A DNA stretch of 16,963 nt, from NCBI GenBank assembly GCA_003486785.1, contig DNFZ01000039.1:1-16963 (forward strand), given 5' to 3'. How positions within the stretch are numbered: the stretch's first letter is position 1; every line of letters begins with the position of its first letter. This document shows, piece after piece, positions 1-7,210 of the stretch. Both the position numbers and the translations under genes were made by a program. Under the pieces are notes generated by a model that had not been told where the DNA came from, made no database searches, and saw nothing but the letters and a program-made list of their open reading frames with translations. This DNA comes from Clostridiales bacterium (GTDB lineage Bacteria > Bacillota > Clostridia > Christensenellales > CAG-138).

Positions 1-1
1 C

Positions 2-29
2 GGGCGGATGGTATCCGCCCCTACAAAGA
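2..29. repeat. REP-like palindromic repeat, copy 1
   Basis: An 8-base stem GGGCGGAT / ATCCGCCC closes a 3-base loop (GGT) and is followed by CTACAAAGA. A second copy with the same stem and the same 3' flank, but loop GAT, lies at 1137-1164. Short GC-rich palindromes of this kind are often dispersed in the intergenic regions of GC-rich Clostridia; calling this one such a family is inference from two copies. It begins at the window edge, so the 5' part may be cut. Confidence 0.65.
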
Positions 30-34
30 ACGGA

Positions 35-54
35 GGGATTCTGTAATCCCTTTT
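35..54 (+). terminator. Possible terminator of the gene left of the window
   Basis: A perfect 6-base stem GGGATT / AATCCC with a 4-base loop is followed by TTTT and then a pyrimidine-rich run. It sits upstream of the prmA promoter and would end a plus-strand transcript entering from the left. In many Clostridia that neighbour is dnaJ, but nothing of it is visible here. The stem is short and the T-run only four bases. Confidence 0.4.
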
Positions 55-61
55 CCCTTTA

Positions 62-91
62 TTGAACAACCATTCCCGATAATGGTATAAT
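62..91 (+). promoter_or_regulatory. Sigma-A promoter of prmA
   Basis: The -35 box is TTGAAC (62-67) and the -10 box a perfect TATAAT (86-91), separated by 18 bases, with an extended -10 TG at 83-84. Transcription should begin near 98. This rules out the in-frame ATG at 96 as the prmA start and supports the ATG at 153. Confidence 0.8.
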
Positions 92-152
92 CCACATGGT
101 ATCAGAAATTTTCCGCGTTTTCCCGACGCGGACGGACAGGAAAGAACACACG

Positions 153-1115
153 ATGAAATGGCTGGAAATCTGTGTCTACACCACCGACGCGGGGATGGAC
201 GCGGTGATATTCGCATTTTCCAACGCGGGGCTCGATCAGGTAAGCATTGAGGAGAGCCACGAGCGCGCGATGGCGTTCTTAAACGAGCGCGTGGTCTATT
301 GGGACTATGCGGACGCGGAAAAGGTCGGCGTGGACGAACCCTGCGTGAAGGCGTATGTCGCCGACGTGCCGGAGAGCGTCGCCGTGTTGGAAGACGTCAA
401 GCGCGGGATTGCGCAGCTTCGCGCAACCGACCTTGGTTACGACGCGGGGACGCTACAGATCGTAGTCAACCGCATGGACGATGCGGACTGGGAAAACAAC
501 TGGAAAGCCTACTATAAACCGATCGAAATCGGCAAACGGTTCTATGTGCTGCCCTGCTGGATTGAAGAAACCGCGCCGGACAATCGCGTGACGCTCAAGC
601 TCGACCCCGGCGTGGCGTTCGGCACGGGCGAGCATCACACCACACGCATGTGCCTCGAGCTGCTTGAAACCGTGGTCAAACCTGGCGACGACATGCTCGA
701 CCTCGGTTGCGGCAGCGGGATTCTCTCGGTTGCGTCTGTCTTGCTGGGCGCCAAACACGCCGTCGCGGTGGATATCGACCCCGTGGCAGAGCACGTCGCC
801 CTCGAAAACGCGGCGATGAACGGCGTTTCTCCCGCGCAATACGACGTGCGCATCGGTGACTTGCTCTCGGATGAAGCATTGCAAAATCGCATACGCAAGG
901 GCTACGACGTGGTCGCCGCAAACATCGTCGCGGGCGTGATCATCGCCATCGCGCCGTTTGCCAAGACCTGCTGTAAGCCGGGCGCACCGTTCATCGTCTC
1001 CGGCATCATCGACGAGCGGGAGGATGAGGTCAAGCAGGCGCTCGTCCGCGCGGGCTTCACGGTTGAGGATATTTTACGCAGCGAAGGCTGGGTTGCCATG
1101 CTGCTTCGCGCGTAA
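153..1115 (+). CDS. prmA: Ribosomal protein L11 methyltransferase PrmA
   Basis: SAM-dependent class I methyltransferase that trimethylates ribosomal protein L11 in the cytoplasm. The 320-residue product has the usual family length. The substrate-binding stretch DWENNWKAYYKP (about residues 111-122) and FGTGEHHTT (156-164) come first, then SAM-binding motif I LDLGCGSG (182-189), the acidic VDID strand end (about 206-209) and the catalytic-loop region ANIVAG (256-261, where many homologues have ANILA). I chose the ATG at 153, preceded by AGGAAAG; an upstream in-frame ATG at 96 falls at or before the predicted transcription start. It is followed by rsmE and mtaB, the arrangement found downstream of dnaK-dnaJ in many Bacillota. 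The identification is secure; activity is inferred from the family. Confidence 0.95.
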   Translation: MKWLEICVYTTDAGMDAVIFAFSNAGLDQVSIEESHERAMAFLNERVVYWDYADAEKVGVDEPCVKAYVADVPESVAVLEDVKRGIAQLRATDLGYDAGTLQIVVNRMDDADWENNWKAYYKPIEIGKRFYVLPCWIEETAPDNRVTLKLDPGVAFGTGEHHTTRMCLELLETVVKPGDDMLDLGCGSGILSVASVLLGAKHAVAVDIDPVAEHVALENAAMNGVSPAQYDVRIGDLLSDEALQNRIRKGYDVVAANIVAGVIIAIAPFAKTCCKPGAPFIVSGIIDEREDEVKQALVRAGFTVEDILRSEGWVAMLLRA

Positions 1116-1136
1116 CGGCGCACGAGTTTTAGATGC

Positions 1137-1164
1137 GGGCGGATGATATCCGCCCCTACAAAGA
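1137..1164. repeat. REP-like palindromic repeat, copy 2
   Basis: The stem GGGCGGAT / ATCCGCCC with loop GAT is followed by CTACAAAGA, matching copy 1 at 2-29 except for one loop base. It fills most of the 76-base gap between prmA and rsmE. If transcribed it would form a hairpin inside the message, but no T-run follows, so it is not a terminator. Confidence 0.7.
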
Positions 1165-1191
1165 TTTTCGTAAATTATAAAGGGATTTTTC

Positions 1192-1911
1192 ATGCGCAGA
1201 TTTTTTTGCGACAACATCACAGCCGCCACCGCCACAATCTCGGGTGACGACGCGCACCACATCTCCCGCGTGCTCCGCATGAAAGCGGGGGATGCGCTCT
1301 CGCTCTGCGACGGCGCGGGGAATGAACTTGACGCGGTGATCACCTCCGTCTCACCGGAGGCGGTCGTCTGCGTGCTCGGCGAAAAACACGCGAGCGCGGC
1401 GGAAAGCCCCGTAAAAGTCACGCTGTTTCAATGCCTGCCCAAGACGGGTAAGATGGAGCTGATCGTGCAAAAATGCACAGAGCTCGGCGTGTTTGCCATC
1501 GTTCCGGTAAACTCCGCGCGCTGCGTGGTGGTGCCGGGCAAGGACTACGACAAGAAGCGCGAGCGATATAACCGCGTTGCCTTGGAGGCGGCAAAGCAGA
1601 GCCACCGGGCGATGGTGCCGCTGGTTTTGCCGCTCACGGAAATCAAAAAGATCGACGTAAAATCGTTCGACCTGTTTCTGGTCGCCTATGAGGATGAAAC
1701 CGCCGTCTCGCTCAAGCAGGCGCTCCGCGCGGGGAACGCGCCTGACAGCATCGCGCTGCTAATCGGTCCTGAAGGCGGGCTGGAGATGGGCGAGGTTGCG
1801 CAGCTGGTGAAAGCGGGCGCTGTGAGCGTTTCGCTCGGAAAGCGCATTCTCCGCACGGAGACCGCCGGCATGGCGATGCTCGCGCAGACGCTCTATGAGG
1901 TCGAGGAATGA
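1192..1911 (+). CDS. rsmE: 16S rRNA (uracil-1498-N3)-methyltransferase RsmE
   Basis: SPOUT-fold methyltransferase that makes m3U1498 in the decoding region of 16S rRNA. The 239-residue product has the family length. An N-terminal PUA-like part opens with a MRRFF start and DDAHHISRVLRM (19-30). The catalytic SPOUT part carries EAAKQSHR (132-139), the SAM-binding knot loop IGPEGG (191-196) and LGKRILRTETA (215-225), the usual RsmE signature. The ATG has AAAGGGA six bases upstream. It stands 76 bases after prmA with the palindromic repeat between, probably in the same transcript. Its stop overlaps the ATG of a 17-codon ORF that leads into mtaB. Confidence 0.95.
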   Translation: MRRFFCDNITAATATISGDDAHHISRVLRMKAGDALSLCDGAGNELDAVITSVSPEAVVCVLGEKHASAAESPVKVTLFQCLPKTGKMELIVQKCTELGVFAIVPVNSARCVVVPGKDYDKKRERYNRVALEAAKQSHRAMVPLVLPLTEIKKIDVKSFDLFLVAYEDETAVSLKQALRAGNAPDSIALLIGPEGGLEMGEVAQLVKAGAVSVSLGKRILRTETAGMAMLAQTLYEVEE

Positions 1912-1961
1912 AAAGATCAACATGCTTCCTCTCGCACGAGCAGCTTGAGGTATACATATGA
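1908..1961 (+). CDS. Possible 17-residue coupling ORF between rsmE and mtaB
   Basis: Its ATG shares ATGA with the rsmE stop codon, and its TGA shares ATGA with the mtaB start codon, so it spans exactly the gap between the two genes. The encoded peptide is MKRSTCFLSHEQLEVYI. A GAGG lies seven bases before its ATG, inside rsmE. Ribosomes leaving rsmE could reinitiate here and be carried to mtaB. Such an arrangement can also arise by chance, and nothing suggests that the peptide itself has a function. Confidence 0.3.
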   Translation: MKRSTCFLSHEQLEVYI

Positions 1962-3232
1962 AAGTAGCCTTAACCACGCTTGGCTGCAAGGTGAACCACT
2001 ATGAAACAGAGGCCATGCGCGAGCTGTTTGTGCAGGATGGCTGGGAGATCGTCGAGTTCTCCGATCTCGCGGACGTCTACGTGATCAACACCTGCACGGT
2101 GACGCAAACAAGCGACACAAAATCCCGCCAGATGATCGCCCGCGCGCACCGGATGAATCCAAACGCGCTCGTCGTCGCCGTCGGCTGCTACGCGCAGACC
2201 GCGCCGGAGGCGGTCGCCTCGCTTGAGGGTGTGGGTCTTGTGATCGGCACCAGCGGGCGAAAGGAGATCGTTCTGCGCGTCAACGACGCGCTTGCTTCCA
2301 AATCGGACGAAGCGTATATCTCGCCGCTGTATGAGATGCACGAGTTTGAGCCGCTCTCCGCCGTGCGCGATTCGCGCACCAGAGCGACGCTCAAGATTCA
2401 GGACGGCTGCGTCAACTTCTGCTCCTATTGCATCATTCCCTTTGCGCGCGGGCCGCTGCGCTCCCGCCCGATTGATGAGATTTCAAGCGAGGTTGCGCGG
2501 CTTGCCGACGAGGGATATCGGGAGATCGTGCTTACGGGCATCCATCTCGCGAGCTACGGGCGCGACCTTGCGAACGAGAAAACAACCCTGCTCGACGCAA
2601 TCTCCCGCGCAAGCAAGCCCGAAGGCATTCGCCGCATACGCCTTGGCTCTCTTGAGCCGCTGTTTGTTACGGAGGATGTTGCAAAAGCGCTCGCGGAGAA
2701 CCCGAAGATCTGCCGGCAGTTTCACCTTTCGCTTCAGAGCGGGTCAAACACGGTGCTCAAGCGCATGAACCGCAGGTATTCGGCGGAGGAGTATCTGGCC
2801 GCGCTTGCGCTCCTGCGCCAATACATGCCGGATTGCGCAATCACCACGGACGTGATCGCTGGCTTTCCCGGCGAGACGGAGACAGAGCACGCCGAGACGC
2901 TCGCGTTTTGCAAACGGGCGAAGTTTGCGCGGATGCACGTGTTTCCCTTTTCTTTGCGCAAAGGAACCAAGGCGGAGAGCCTGCCTAGTCATCTGCCGAA
3001 ATCCATCAAGGACGCGCGGGCAAAGGAGCTCATCCACCTCGGCAAAGAACTCACGCATGCGTATCTCGCGAAGCAGATCGGGAGCGTTGTTGAGGTGCTG
3101 GCCGAAAGCGACGGCGCGGGCTACAGTGGCAACTACATCCGCGTGAAGACCTCGACGCCGGAGGGCGAGATCGTCCGCATTCGCATCGAAGGCTTTGAGG
3201 GTGAAACGGCGTTTGGCACAAGGCTTGGCTAA
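1958..3232 (+). CDS. mtaB: tRNA t6A37 methylthiotransferase MtaB
   Basis: Radical-SAM enzyme that adds a methylthio group to t6A37 of ANN-decoding tRNAs, giving ms2t6A. The 424-residue product matches MtaB. The N-terminal UPF0004 domain has its three cluster-binding cysteines in LGCKVN (C10), NTCTVT (C46) and VGCYAQ (C77). The radical-SAM motif CVNFCSYC supplies C151, C155 and C158. A TRAM-like RNA-binding tail occupies about residues 365-424. The start has TTGAGG seven bases upstream. It is the last gene of the prmA-rsmE-mtaB set; after it comes a 7-base inverted repeat and a new promoter for the HIT gene. MtaB is favoured over MiaB because of the LGCKVNHYE N-terminus and the gene neighbours. 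Confidence 0.95.
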   Translation: MKVALTTLGCKVNHYETEAMRELFVQDGWEIVEFSDLADVYVINTCTVTQTSDTKSRQMIARAHRMNPNALVVAVGCYAQTAPEAVASLEGVGLVIGTSGRKEIVLRVNDALASKSDEAYISPLYEMHEFEPLSAVRDSRTRATLKIQDGCVNFCSYCIIPFARGPLRSRPIDEISSEVARLADEGYREIVLTGIHLASYGRDLANEKTTLLDAISRASKPEGIRRIRLGSLEPLFVTEDVAKALAENPKICRQFHLSLQSGSNTVLKRMNRRYSAEEYLAALALLRQYMPDCAITTDVIAGFPGETETEHAETLAFCKRAKFARMHVFPFSLRKGTKAESLPSHLPKSIKDARAKELIHLGKELTHAYLAKQIGSVVEVLAESDGAGYSGNYIRVKTSTPEGEIVRIRIEGFEGETAFGTRLG

Positions 3233-3236
3233 GCCA

Positions 3237-3268
3237 CGCGCGTCATCGTAAAAATGTTGCAACGCGCG
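3237..3268. repeat. Inverted repeat after mtaB
   Basis: CGCGCGT and ACGCGCG form a perfect 7-base stem around an 18-base loop, just after the mtaB stop and before the -35 box of the next promoter. No T-run follows directly, so it may be a weak terminator, a 3'-end stabilising hairpin or chance. Confidence 0.35.
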
Positions 3269-3276
3269 CAAAGCGA

Positions 3277-3306
3277 TTGCTTTTCCAGATACAAACGGGG
3301 TAAAAT
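3277..3306 (+). promoter_or_regulatory. Promoter of the HIT gene
   Basis: TTGCTT (3277-3282) and TAAAAT (3301-3306) are separated by 18 bases. The start codon follows 20 bases after the -10 box, with a good Shine-Dalgarno site between them, giving a very short leader. Confidence 0.5.
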
Positions 3307-3326
3307 AGGACAAAGGAGTTGAGAAA

Positions 3327-3671
3327 ATGAGCAACTGCATCTTTTGCAAAATCGTCGCGGGGGAAGTCCCCTCGAGAAAAGTCTATGAGGACGACGTAGT
3401 GGTCGCCATCCACGATATCGAGCCGCAGTCGCCCGTGCATGTACTCGTCGTGCCCAAGAAACATATCGTGGGCGTCAACGAGCTCGCAGCGGAGGATGAG
3501 GCCATCGTCGGCCACGCCTACGCCGTCATCAGCAAGCTTGTCAAGGAGCTCAAGGTGGACGAAACCGGCTATCGCGTGGTCGTAAACAGCGGCAGAGACG
3601 GGCAGCAGAGCGTACCGCATCTGCATTTTCATATCCTTGGCGGGAGATTGCTCGCCTGGCCTCCGGGTTGA
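3327..3671 (+). CDS. HIT family purine nucleoside phosphoramidase (HinT-like)
   Basis: Small cytoplasmic hydrolase of the histidine-triad family, which cleaves phosphoramidate bonds of purine nucleotides such as adenylated amines. The 114-residue product is full length. It starts SNCIFCKI and carries the HIT motif HLHFHI, with H98, H100 and H102, followed by the typical GGRLLAWPPG C-terminus. AAAGGAG lies eight bases before the ATG. It has its own promoter and a strong terminator, so it is probably monocistronic. A HIT gene just after mtaB is a common arrangement in Clostridia. The physiological substrate is unknown in most bacteria. Confidence 0.93.
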   Translation: MSNCIFCKIVAGEVPSRKVYEDDVVVAIHDIEPQSPVHVLVVPKKHIVGVNELAAEDEAIVGHAYAVISKLVKELKVDETGYRVVVNSGRDGQQSVPHLHFHILGGRLLAWPPG

Positions 3672-3690
3672 TCCGACATATTGTTCCAAA

Positions 3691-3725
3691 CAGGGGGAGG
3701 GTGAGAACGCTCCTCCTGATTTTTT
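3691..3725 (+). terminator. Terminator of the HIT gene
   Basis: CAGGGGGAG pairs with CTCCTCCTG (9 pairs, one G-T wobble) around a 10-base loop, followed after one A by six Ts. It separates the housekeeping block from the esterase operon. Confidence 0.85.
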
Positions 3726-3861
3726 ATTGACCAGCAGTTGAGAAAACGCGGCTAAAATATGGCCAATGCGCGAAATCAATCATACGGCAAAAGAAAACGC
3801 AACGGCGGAGCGAAAAGTGTGATACGATAGGATATCGACACACGAGAGGAAACACTCCCGC

Positions 3862-4803
3862 ATGCCATTGACCCTAGGAACGCGCCTGCTGCGCATGCAG
3901 CTGCGGCTGACAAAACCCATCGCGCGGTTTGCGACCATTGAAGACGCGAGAAAAGCGCAGGATCAGCTGGGCCGCATGACGGCTGAAATGCTCAAGACGA
4001 AAGTCGGCTTCAAGCCGGTTGGGTTTGAACGCTTTACCGCCTGCTTTGCCGTTTCCGCCGGTTGCAAAGAGCCTTGCGACCGCGTGATATTATATCTGCA
4101 CGGGGGCGGCTACACCGCCGGCGGGCTGGACTATGCAAAGGGATTTGGCGCGCTGCTCTCTGCCAACACCGGACTCTCCGTGCTCTGCGCGGCCTATCGG
4201 CTCGCGCCGGAGCATAAGTTTCCCGCCGCGCAGGACGACGCGATGGAGGCCTATCAGTATCTGCTCAATTCCGGCTTTCTGCCGGAGCAGATCGCGCTGG
4301 TCGGCGAGAGCGCTGGCGGCGGGCTGGCACTGAGCCTGTCTCTTCGCCTGCGGGACGAGGGAAAACCCCTGCCCGCCTGCATCGTCGCCATTTCGCCCTG
4401 GGCGGACTTAACGCTCTCGGGTGCCTCCTATAGCAACAACGTGCGCATCGACCCGACTTTGATCCGCGAATCGCTAGCGTATTACGTAATCGCCTACGCC
4501 GCGGGGCACGAGGACGAGGCGTATGTTTCCCCCGTGCTGGGAGATTTCACCGGCTTTCCGCCGACGCTGCTCTTCGCGGGCAGCGACGAAATCCTGCTCT
4601 CGGACGCAAAGACCGTGCATAAGCTGCTCAGGAAAGCGGGCGCGGAGAGTAAGCTTGTCATCGGAGAAGGCATGTGGCATGTTTACCCCGTTTACGGCAC
4701 GCCGGAGGGCAAGGCTGCGCTTGAGGAGATGTCTGTGTTCATCCGCTCCCGTCTGGGACTTGTTTTGCAGAATTCCGCGGAGGAAGCGATCGACCCCGTG
4801 TAA
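3862..4803 (+). CDS. Alpha/beta hydrolase, hormone-sensitive-lipase-type carboxylesterase
   Basis: Serine esterase expected to hydrolyse short- to medium-chain acyl esters; the real substrate is not visible. The 313-residue product has the HSL-family oxyanion motif HGGG (80-83), the nucleophile elbow GESAGG (S150), the acid in AGSDEILLSD (D242) and the histidine in GMWHVYP (H273), so the triad is complete. No signal peptide or membrane segment is seen. The first 50 residues are a helical cap-like region. The ATG has AGAGGA about 11 bases upstream, a long spacing; the in-frame ATG at 3895 is an alternative. The next gene begins 17 bases after its stop, so the two are very probably cotranscribed. 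No convincing promoter was found: TTGACC at 3727 with TAAAAT at 3753 has a 20-base spacer. Confidence 0.88.
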   Translation: MPLTLGTRLLRMQLRLTKPIARFATIEDARKAQDQLGRMTAEMLKTKVGFKPVGFERFTACFAVSAGCKEPCDRVILYLHGGGYTAGGLDYAKGFGALLSANTGLSVLCAAYRLAPEHKFPAAQDDAMEAYQYLLNSGFLPEQIALVGESAGGGLALSLSLRLRDEGKPLPACIVAISPWADLTLSGASYSNNVRIDPTLIRESLAYYVIAYAAGHEDEAYVSPVLGDFTGFPPTLLFAGSDEILLSDAKTVHKLLRKAGAESKLVIGEGMWHVYPVYGTPEGKAALEEMSVFIRSRLGLVLQNSAEEAIDPV

Positions 4804-4820
4804 ACGAAAAAGGACATACT

Positions 4821-6110
4821 ATGGCAAAGAACACCAAACCGGCCAAGTGGATGAAGCTAGACAACGCGGCTCTCATCTATCCGGCTACGATGAACCGCAG
4901 TTGGACCGCGCTCTTTCGCCTCTCAGCCACGCTGACGGAACCCATCGACGAAGATATTTTGGAGGTTGCGCAGAAGCGCACGCTGCGCCGCCTGCCTTGG
5001 TTTGCCTACAAACTCAAGCGCGGGCTGTTCTGGTTCTACCTGGAGCATAGCGATGATCTGCCCAAGATCGAGAAGGACGTTGCAAACCCTTGTGTACGCA
5101 TGCGCCTGAGCGAGAACGACGGCTTTTGCATGCGCGTGCGCTATTACAACAGCCGCATCGCGGTAGAGTTTTTTCACGTGCTCACAGACGGCACGGGCGG
5201 GCAGGTGTTTTTGCAGACGCTGGTTGCCGAATACCTGCGCTTGAAATACGGCGCGAATATCCCAAGAGGGGATAAGATACTCGACTGCTCCGAGGCGCCC
5301 AAGCCTGCGGAGGCGGAGGACAGCTTTGCCGTCTATTCCGGCAAGATCACGCAGTCCCGCAAAGAGGTGAAGGCCTATCACATCAAGGGCACGGACGAGC
5401 GCAACGGCTTTGTCCACATCATCACAGGCACGATGAACGCGGACGACGTGCTCGCCAAAGCGCGCGAAAAGGGCGTGAGCGCGACGGTTTATCTCACCGC
5501 GGCGTTGATTCTCTCCGTCGACGCCATTCAGCGCAGAAAGGTGCCGCGCCTTCATCATTACAAGCCCGTCAAGGTTTCGGTTCCGGTCAACCTGAGAAAC
5601 GTTTTTCCCAGCAAGACGCTGAGAAACTTTGCAAACTACGTCAACCCCGGCATCGACCCGCGGCTGGGCGAATATACCTTTGACGAGACGCTCAACATCG
5701 TGCATCACACGCTCGCGATGGAGGTTACCGAAAAGCTGCTTAACGTCAAGATCACCACCAATGTTCGATCCGAAAAGAACACCGTGCTGCGGTTAACCCC
5801 GCTTTTTATCAAGAACATGGCGCTCAAATACGTCTATTCGCAGGTGGGCGACGTGCTGTCCTCCACCACGATCAGCAATCTCGGCGTAGCACAGCTGCCC
5901 GACGAGATGAGCCGGTATGTGCGGCGTATGGACTTTATCTTAGGCCCGCTGGCGGACAATCGCGTTTGCAGCGCGGCGCTGACGTATAACGGGAGGCTGC
6001 GCATCAACTTCACGCGCACGATCACGGAGCCATGGCTGGAGCGCGAGTTTTTCACGCGGCTTGTCAGGCTTGGCATTCCTGTAAAGATCGAGAGCAATCA
6101 GCAGGAGTAA
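4821..6110 (+). CDS. Condensation-type acyltransferase (alcohol acetyltransferase-like)
   Basis: Member of the chloramphenicol acetyltransferase-like / condensation-domain superfamily, in which a histidine in an HxxxDG motif deprotonates an alcohol or amine to accept an acyl group. The motif is HVLTDG (H119, D123), in the expected place about a quarter into the 429-residue protein. The N-terminus (KLDNAALIYPATMNRSWTALFRL) and the C-terminal DFILGPLADNRV region resemble bacterial proteins annotated as alcohol acetyltransferases and, more distantly, PapA-type enzymes. No membrane helix or carrier domain is seen. AAAGGA precedes the ATG. The last eight codons and the stop form the first half of a 54-base tandem repeat. 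Its pairing with an esterase and a membrane protein suggests formation and turnover of an ester, but acceptor and donor are unknown. Confidence 0.8.
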   Translation: MAKNTKPAKWMKLDNAALIYPATMNRSWTALFRLSATLTEPIDEDILEVAQKRTLRRLPWFAYKLKRGLFWFYLEHSDDLPKIEKDVANPCVRMRLSENDGFCMRVRYYNSRIAVEFFHVLTDGTGGQVFLQTLVAEYLRLKYGANIPRGDKILDCSEAPKPAEAEDSFAVYSGKITQSRKEVKAYHIKGTDERNGFVHIITGTMNADDVLAKAREKGVSATVYLTAALILSVDAIQRRKVPRLHHYKPVKVSVPVNLRNVFPSKTLRNFANYVNPGIDPRLGEYTFDETLNIVHHTLAMEVTEKLLNVKITTNVRSEKNTVLRLTPLFIKNMALKYVYSQVGDVLSSTTISNLGVAQLPDEMSRYVRRMDFILGPLADNRVCSAALTYNGRLRINFTRTITEPWLEREFFTRLVRLGIPVKIESNQQE

Positions 6111-6325
6111 ATTAGATCGCTCTGAGAATTCACTTATAAGATCGAGAGCAATCAGCAGGAATAGAGATGATCGCTCTGCGAAATCACTTATAAGATCGAG
6201 AACAATCAGCAGAAATAAAAAGAATGCTCTGCGTAATCGCTTATGAGATCGAGAACAATCAGGAGAAATTGAGAAGTATGCTCTGCGTAATCACTTATAA
6301 GATCGAGAGCAATCAGCAGAAAAAA
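6084..6325 (+). repeat. 54-base tandem repeat array, about 4.5 copies
   Basis: Units begin at 6084, 6138, 6192, 6245 and 6299 (lengths 54, 54, 53, 54, then a partial copy of about 27). Each starts AAGATCGAG(A/G)(A/G)CAATCAG and most end in AATCACTTAT. Unit 1 begins inside the acyltransferase gene and includes its last eight codons and its stop. Units 2 and 3 keep the same frame and would encode KIESNQQE-stop and KIENNQQK-stop. In units 1 and 2 AGAGCAATC can pair with GATCGCTCT (8 of 9) around a 15-base loop, which in unit 1 holds the stop codon. The array nearly fills the gap to the next gene. Divergence rises toward the 3' copies. Confidence 0.9.
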
Positions 6326-6377
6326 TCCAACCATCCATTCAGATAGAAATGCGCAGATTTGCGGAGGAAAATGATGT

Positions 6378-7088
6378 ATGAGCTATTGTGTCAACTGCGG
6401 CGTTGAGCTGCAAAAGAGTGAGCCGCGCTGCCCGCTCTGCGGAACGGAAGTAATCAACCCGAACGAACTGCTGGAAGAGAAGCCCATCCGCCCGTATCCG
6501 TCGCATGTCGAGCATCTCGACCGATCGGTCGACCGGCGCTATATCGCCTCCTTTGTTTCGCTGCTGCTGCTCATCCCGTTGTTTACAACCATGCTGGCCA
6601 ATGTGCTGGTGAGCCGGCAACTCACGTGGAGCTATCTCGTGCTTGGCGGCGAGCTGGTGGCTTTCACCGTGTTCCTGCTGCCGATGATCGCGCGCATGCC
6701 AAAGGTCTTATACATGGTCATAGACACGCTTGCGGTCTGCGTGCTGTTGCTGCTCATCCGCGTGCTGACGCAGAGCAGCTGGGACTGGCTGCTGCTGCTC
6801 GGGTTTCCGATTACGGTGCTCTCCGCGCTGATGTGCTGGTTTTTCTCGGTAATGGCTTCCAAAAAGTGTCGCATCCCGGTTCTGATCCGCTTTTCTTTTG
6901 CGCTGGCATGCGTGGGGCTGCTAGTGGTCGCCATCGAGTTTTTCATCGGGCTGCATTTGCAGCGGATCGCGTGGCCGACGTGGTCGCTTTACGTGCTCTT
7001 TCCCTGCCTCGTGCTCGCGAGCTCGCTGCTGATCTTAAACCGCAGAGCCAAGGTGAAAGAAGAGATTAAGAAGAGGTTTTACTTTTAA
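6378..7088 (+). CDS. Zinc-ribbon six-helix membrane protein (DUF6320-like)
   Basis: Integral membrane protein of unknown function. Residues 1-22 hold a zinc ribbon, CVNCG then CPLCG (C4, C7, C18, C21). After a linker rich in charged residues come about six hydrophobic segments, roughly at 53-75, 81-102, 106-126, 131-152, 160-182 and 192-215, and a short basic tail (KVKEEIKKRF). The arrangement resembles proteins annotated as DUF6320, recalled from memory and not checked. GGAGG stands 10 bases before the ATG; two earlier ATGs at 6371 and 6374 are out of frame. It lies on the same strand as the esterase and acyltransferase, beyond the tandem repeat, and is followed by a strong terminator, so it is probably the last gene of that operon. 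Confidence 0.8.
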   Translation: MSYCVNCGVELQKSEPRCPLCGTEVINPNELLEEKPIRPYPSHVEHLDRSVDRRYIASFVSLLLLIPLFTTMLANVLVSRQLTWSYLVLGGELVAFTVFLLPMIARMPKVLYMVIDTLAVCVLLLLIRVLTQSSWDWLLLLGFPITVLSALMCWFFSVMASKKCRIPVLIRFSFALACVGLLVVAIEFFIGLHLQRIAWPTWSLYVLFPCLVLASSLLILNRRAKVKEEIKKRFYF

Positions 7089-7105
7089 CATATTTCAGCT
7101 TTATG

Positions 7106-7135
7106 GGGGTTGTTCGCAGGAACAGCCCCTTTTTT
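7106..7135 (+). terminator. Terminator of the esterase-acyltransferase operon
   Basis: GGGGTTGTTC pairs with GAACAGCCCC (10 pairs, one wobble) around a GCAG loop and is followed by six Ts, 17 bases after the stop of the zinc-ribbon gene. Confidence 0.92.
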
Positions 7136-7156
7136 GCGCCAACAGGAGCGTTCATC

Positions 7157-7186
7157 ATGCGGGTGTTTAGTAAGGGGCAGAGATAA
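7157..7186 (+). other. Nine-codon mini-ORF between two terminators
   Basis: AGGAG (7144-7148) lies eight bases before an ATG that opens MRVFSKGQR and a TAA stop. The ORF starts 22 bases after one terminator and ends 25 bases before another hairpin. It could be a leader peptide, the scar of a deleted gene, or chance. No promoter for it was recognised between the two hairpins. Confidence 0.2.
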
Positions 7187-7210
7187 GCGAAAGAGAAGTT
7201 GGAGCAAAGC

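Noticed and set aside
96..152. A 19-codon N-terminal extension of prmA starting at the ATG at 96
   Set aside because: The predicted transcription start is near 98, and the family begins at the MKWLEI sequence encoded from 153, which has its own Shine-Dalgarno site.
4923..5708. A 261-codon minus-strand open frame inside the acyltransferase
   Set aside because: It is a shadow of a gene with an intact HxxxDG motif and operon context; there is no start signal or family match.
6084..6325. CRISPR array
   Set aside because: The 54-base units are contiguous, without unique spacers, and the first lies inside a coding sequence; no cas gene is present.
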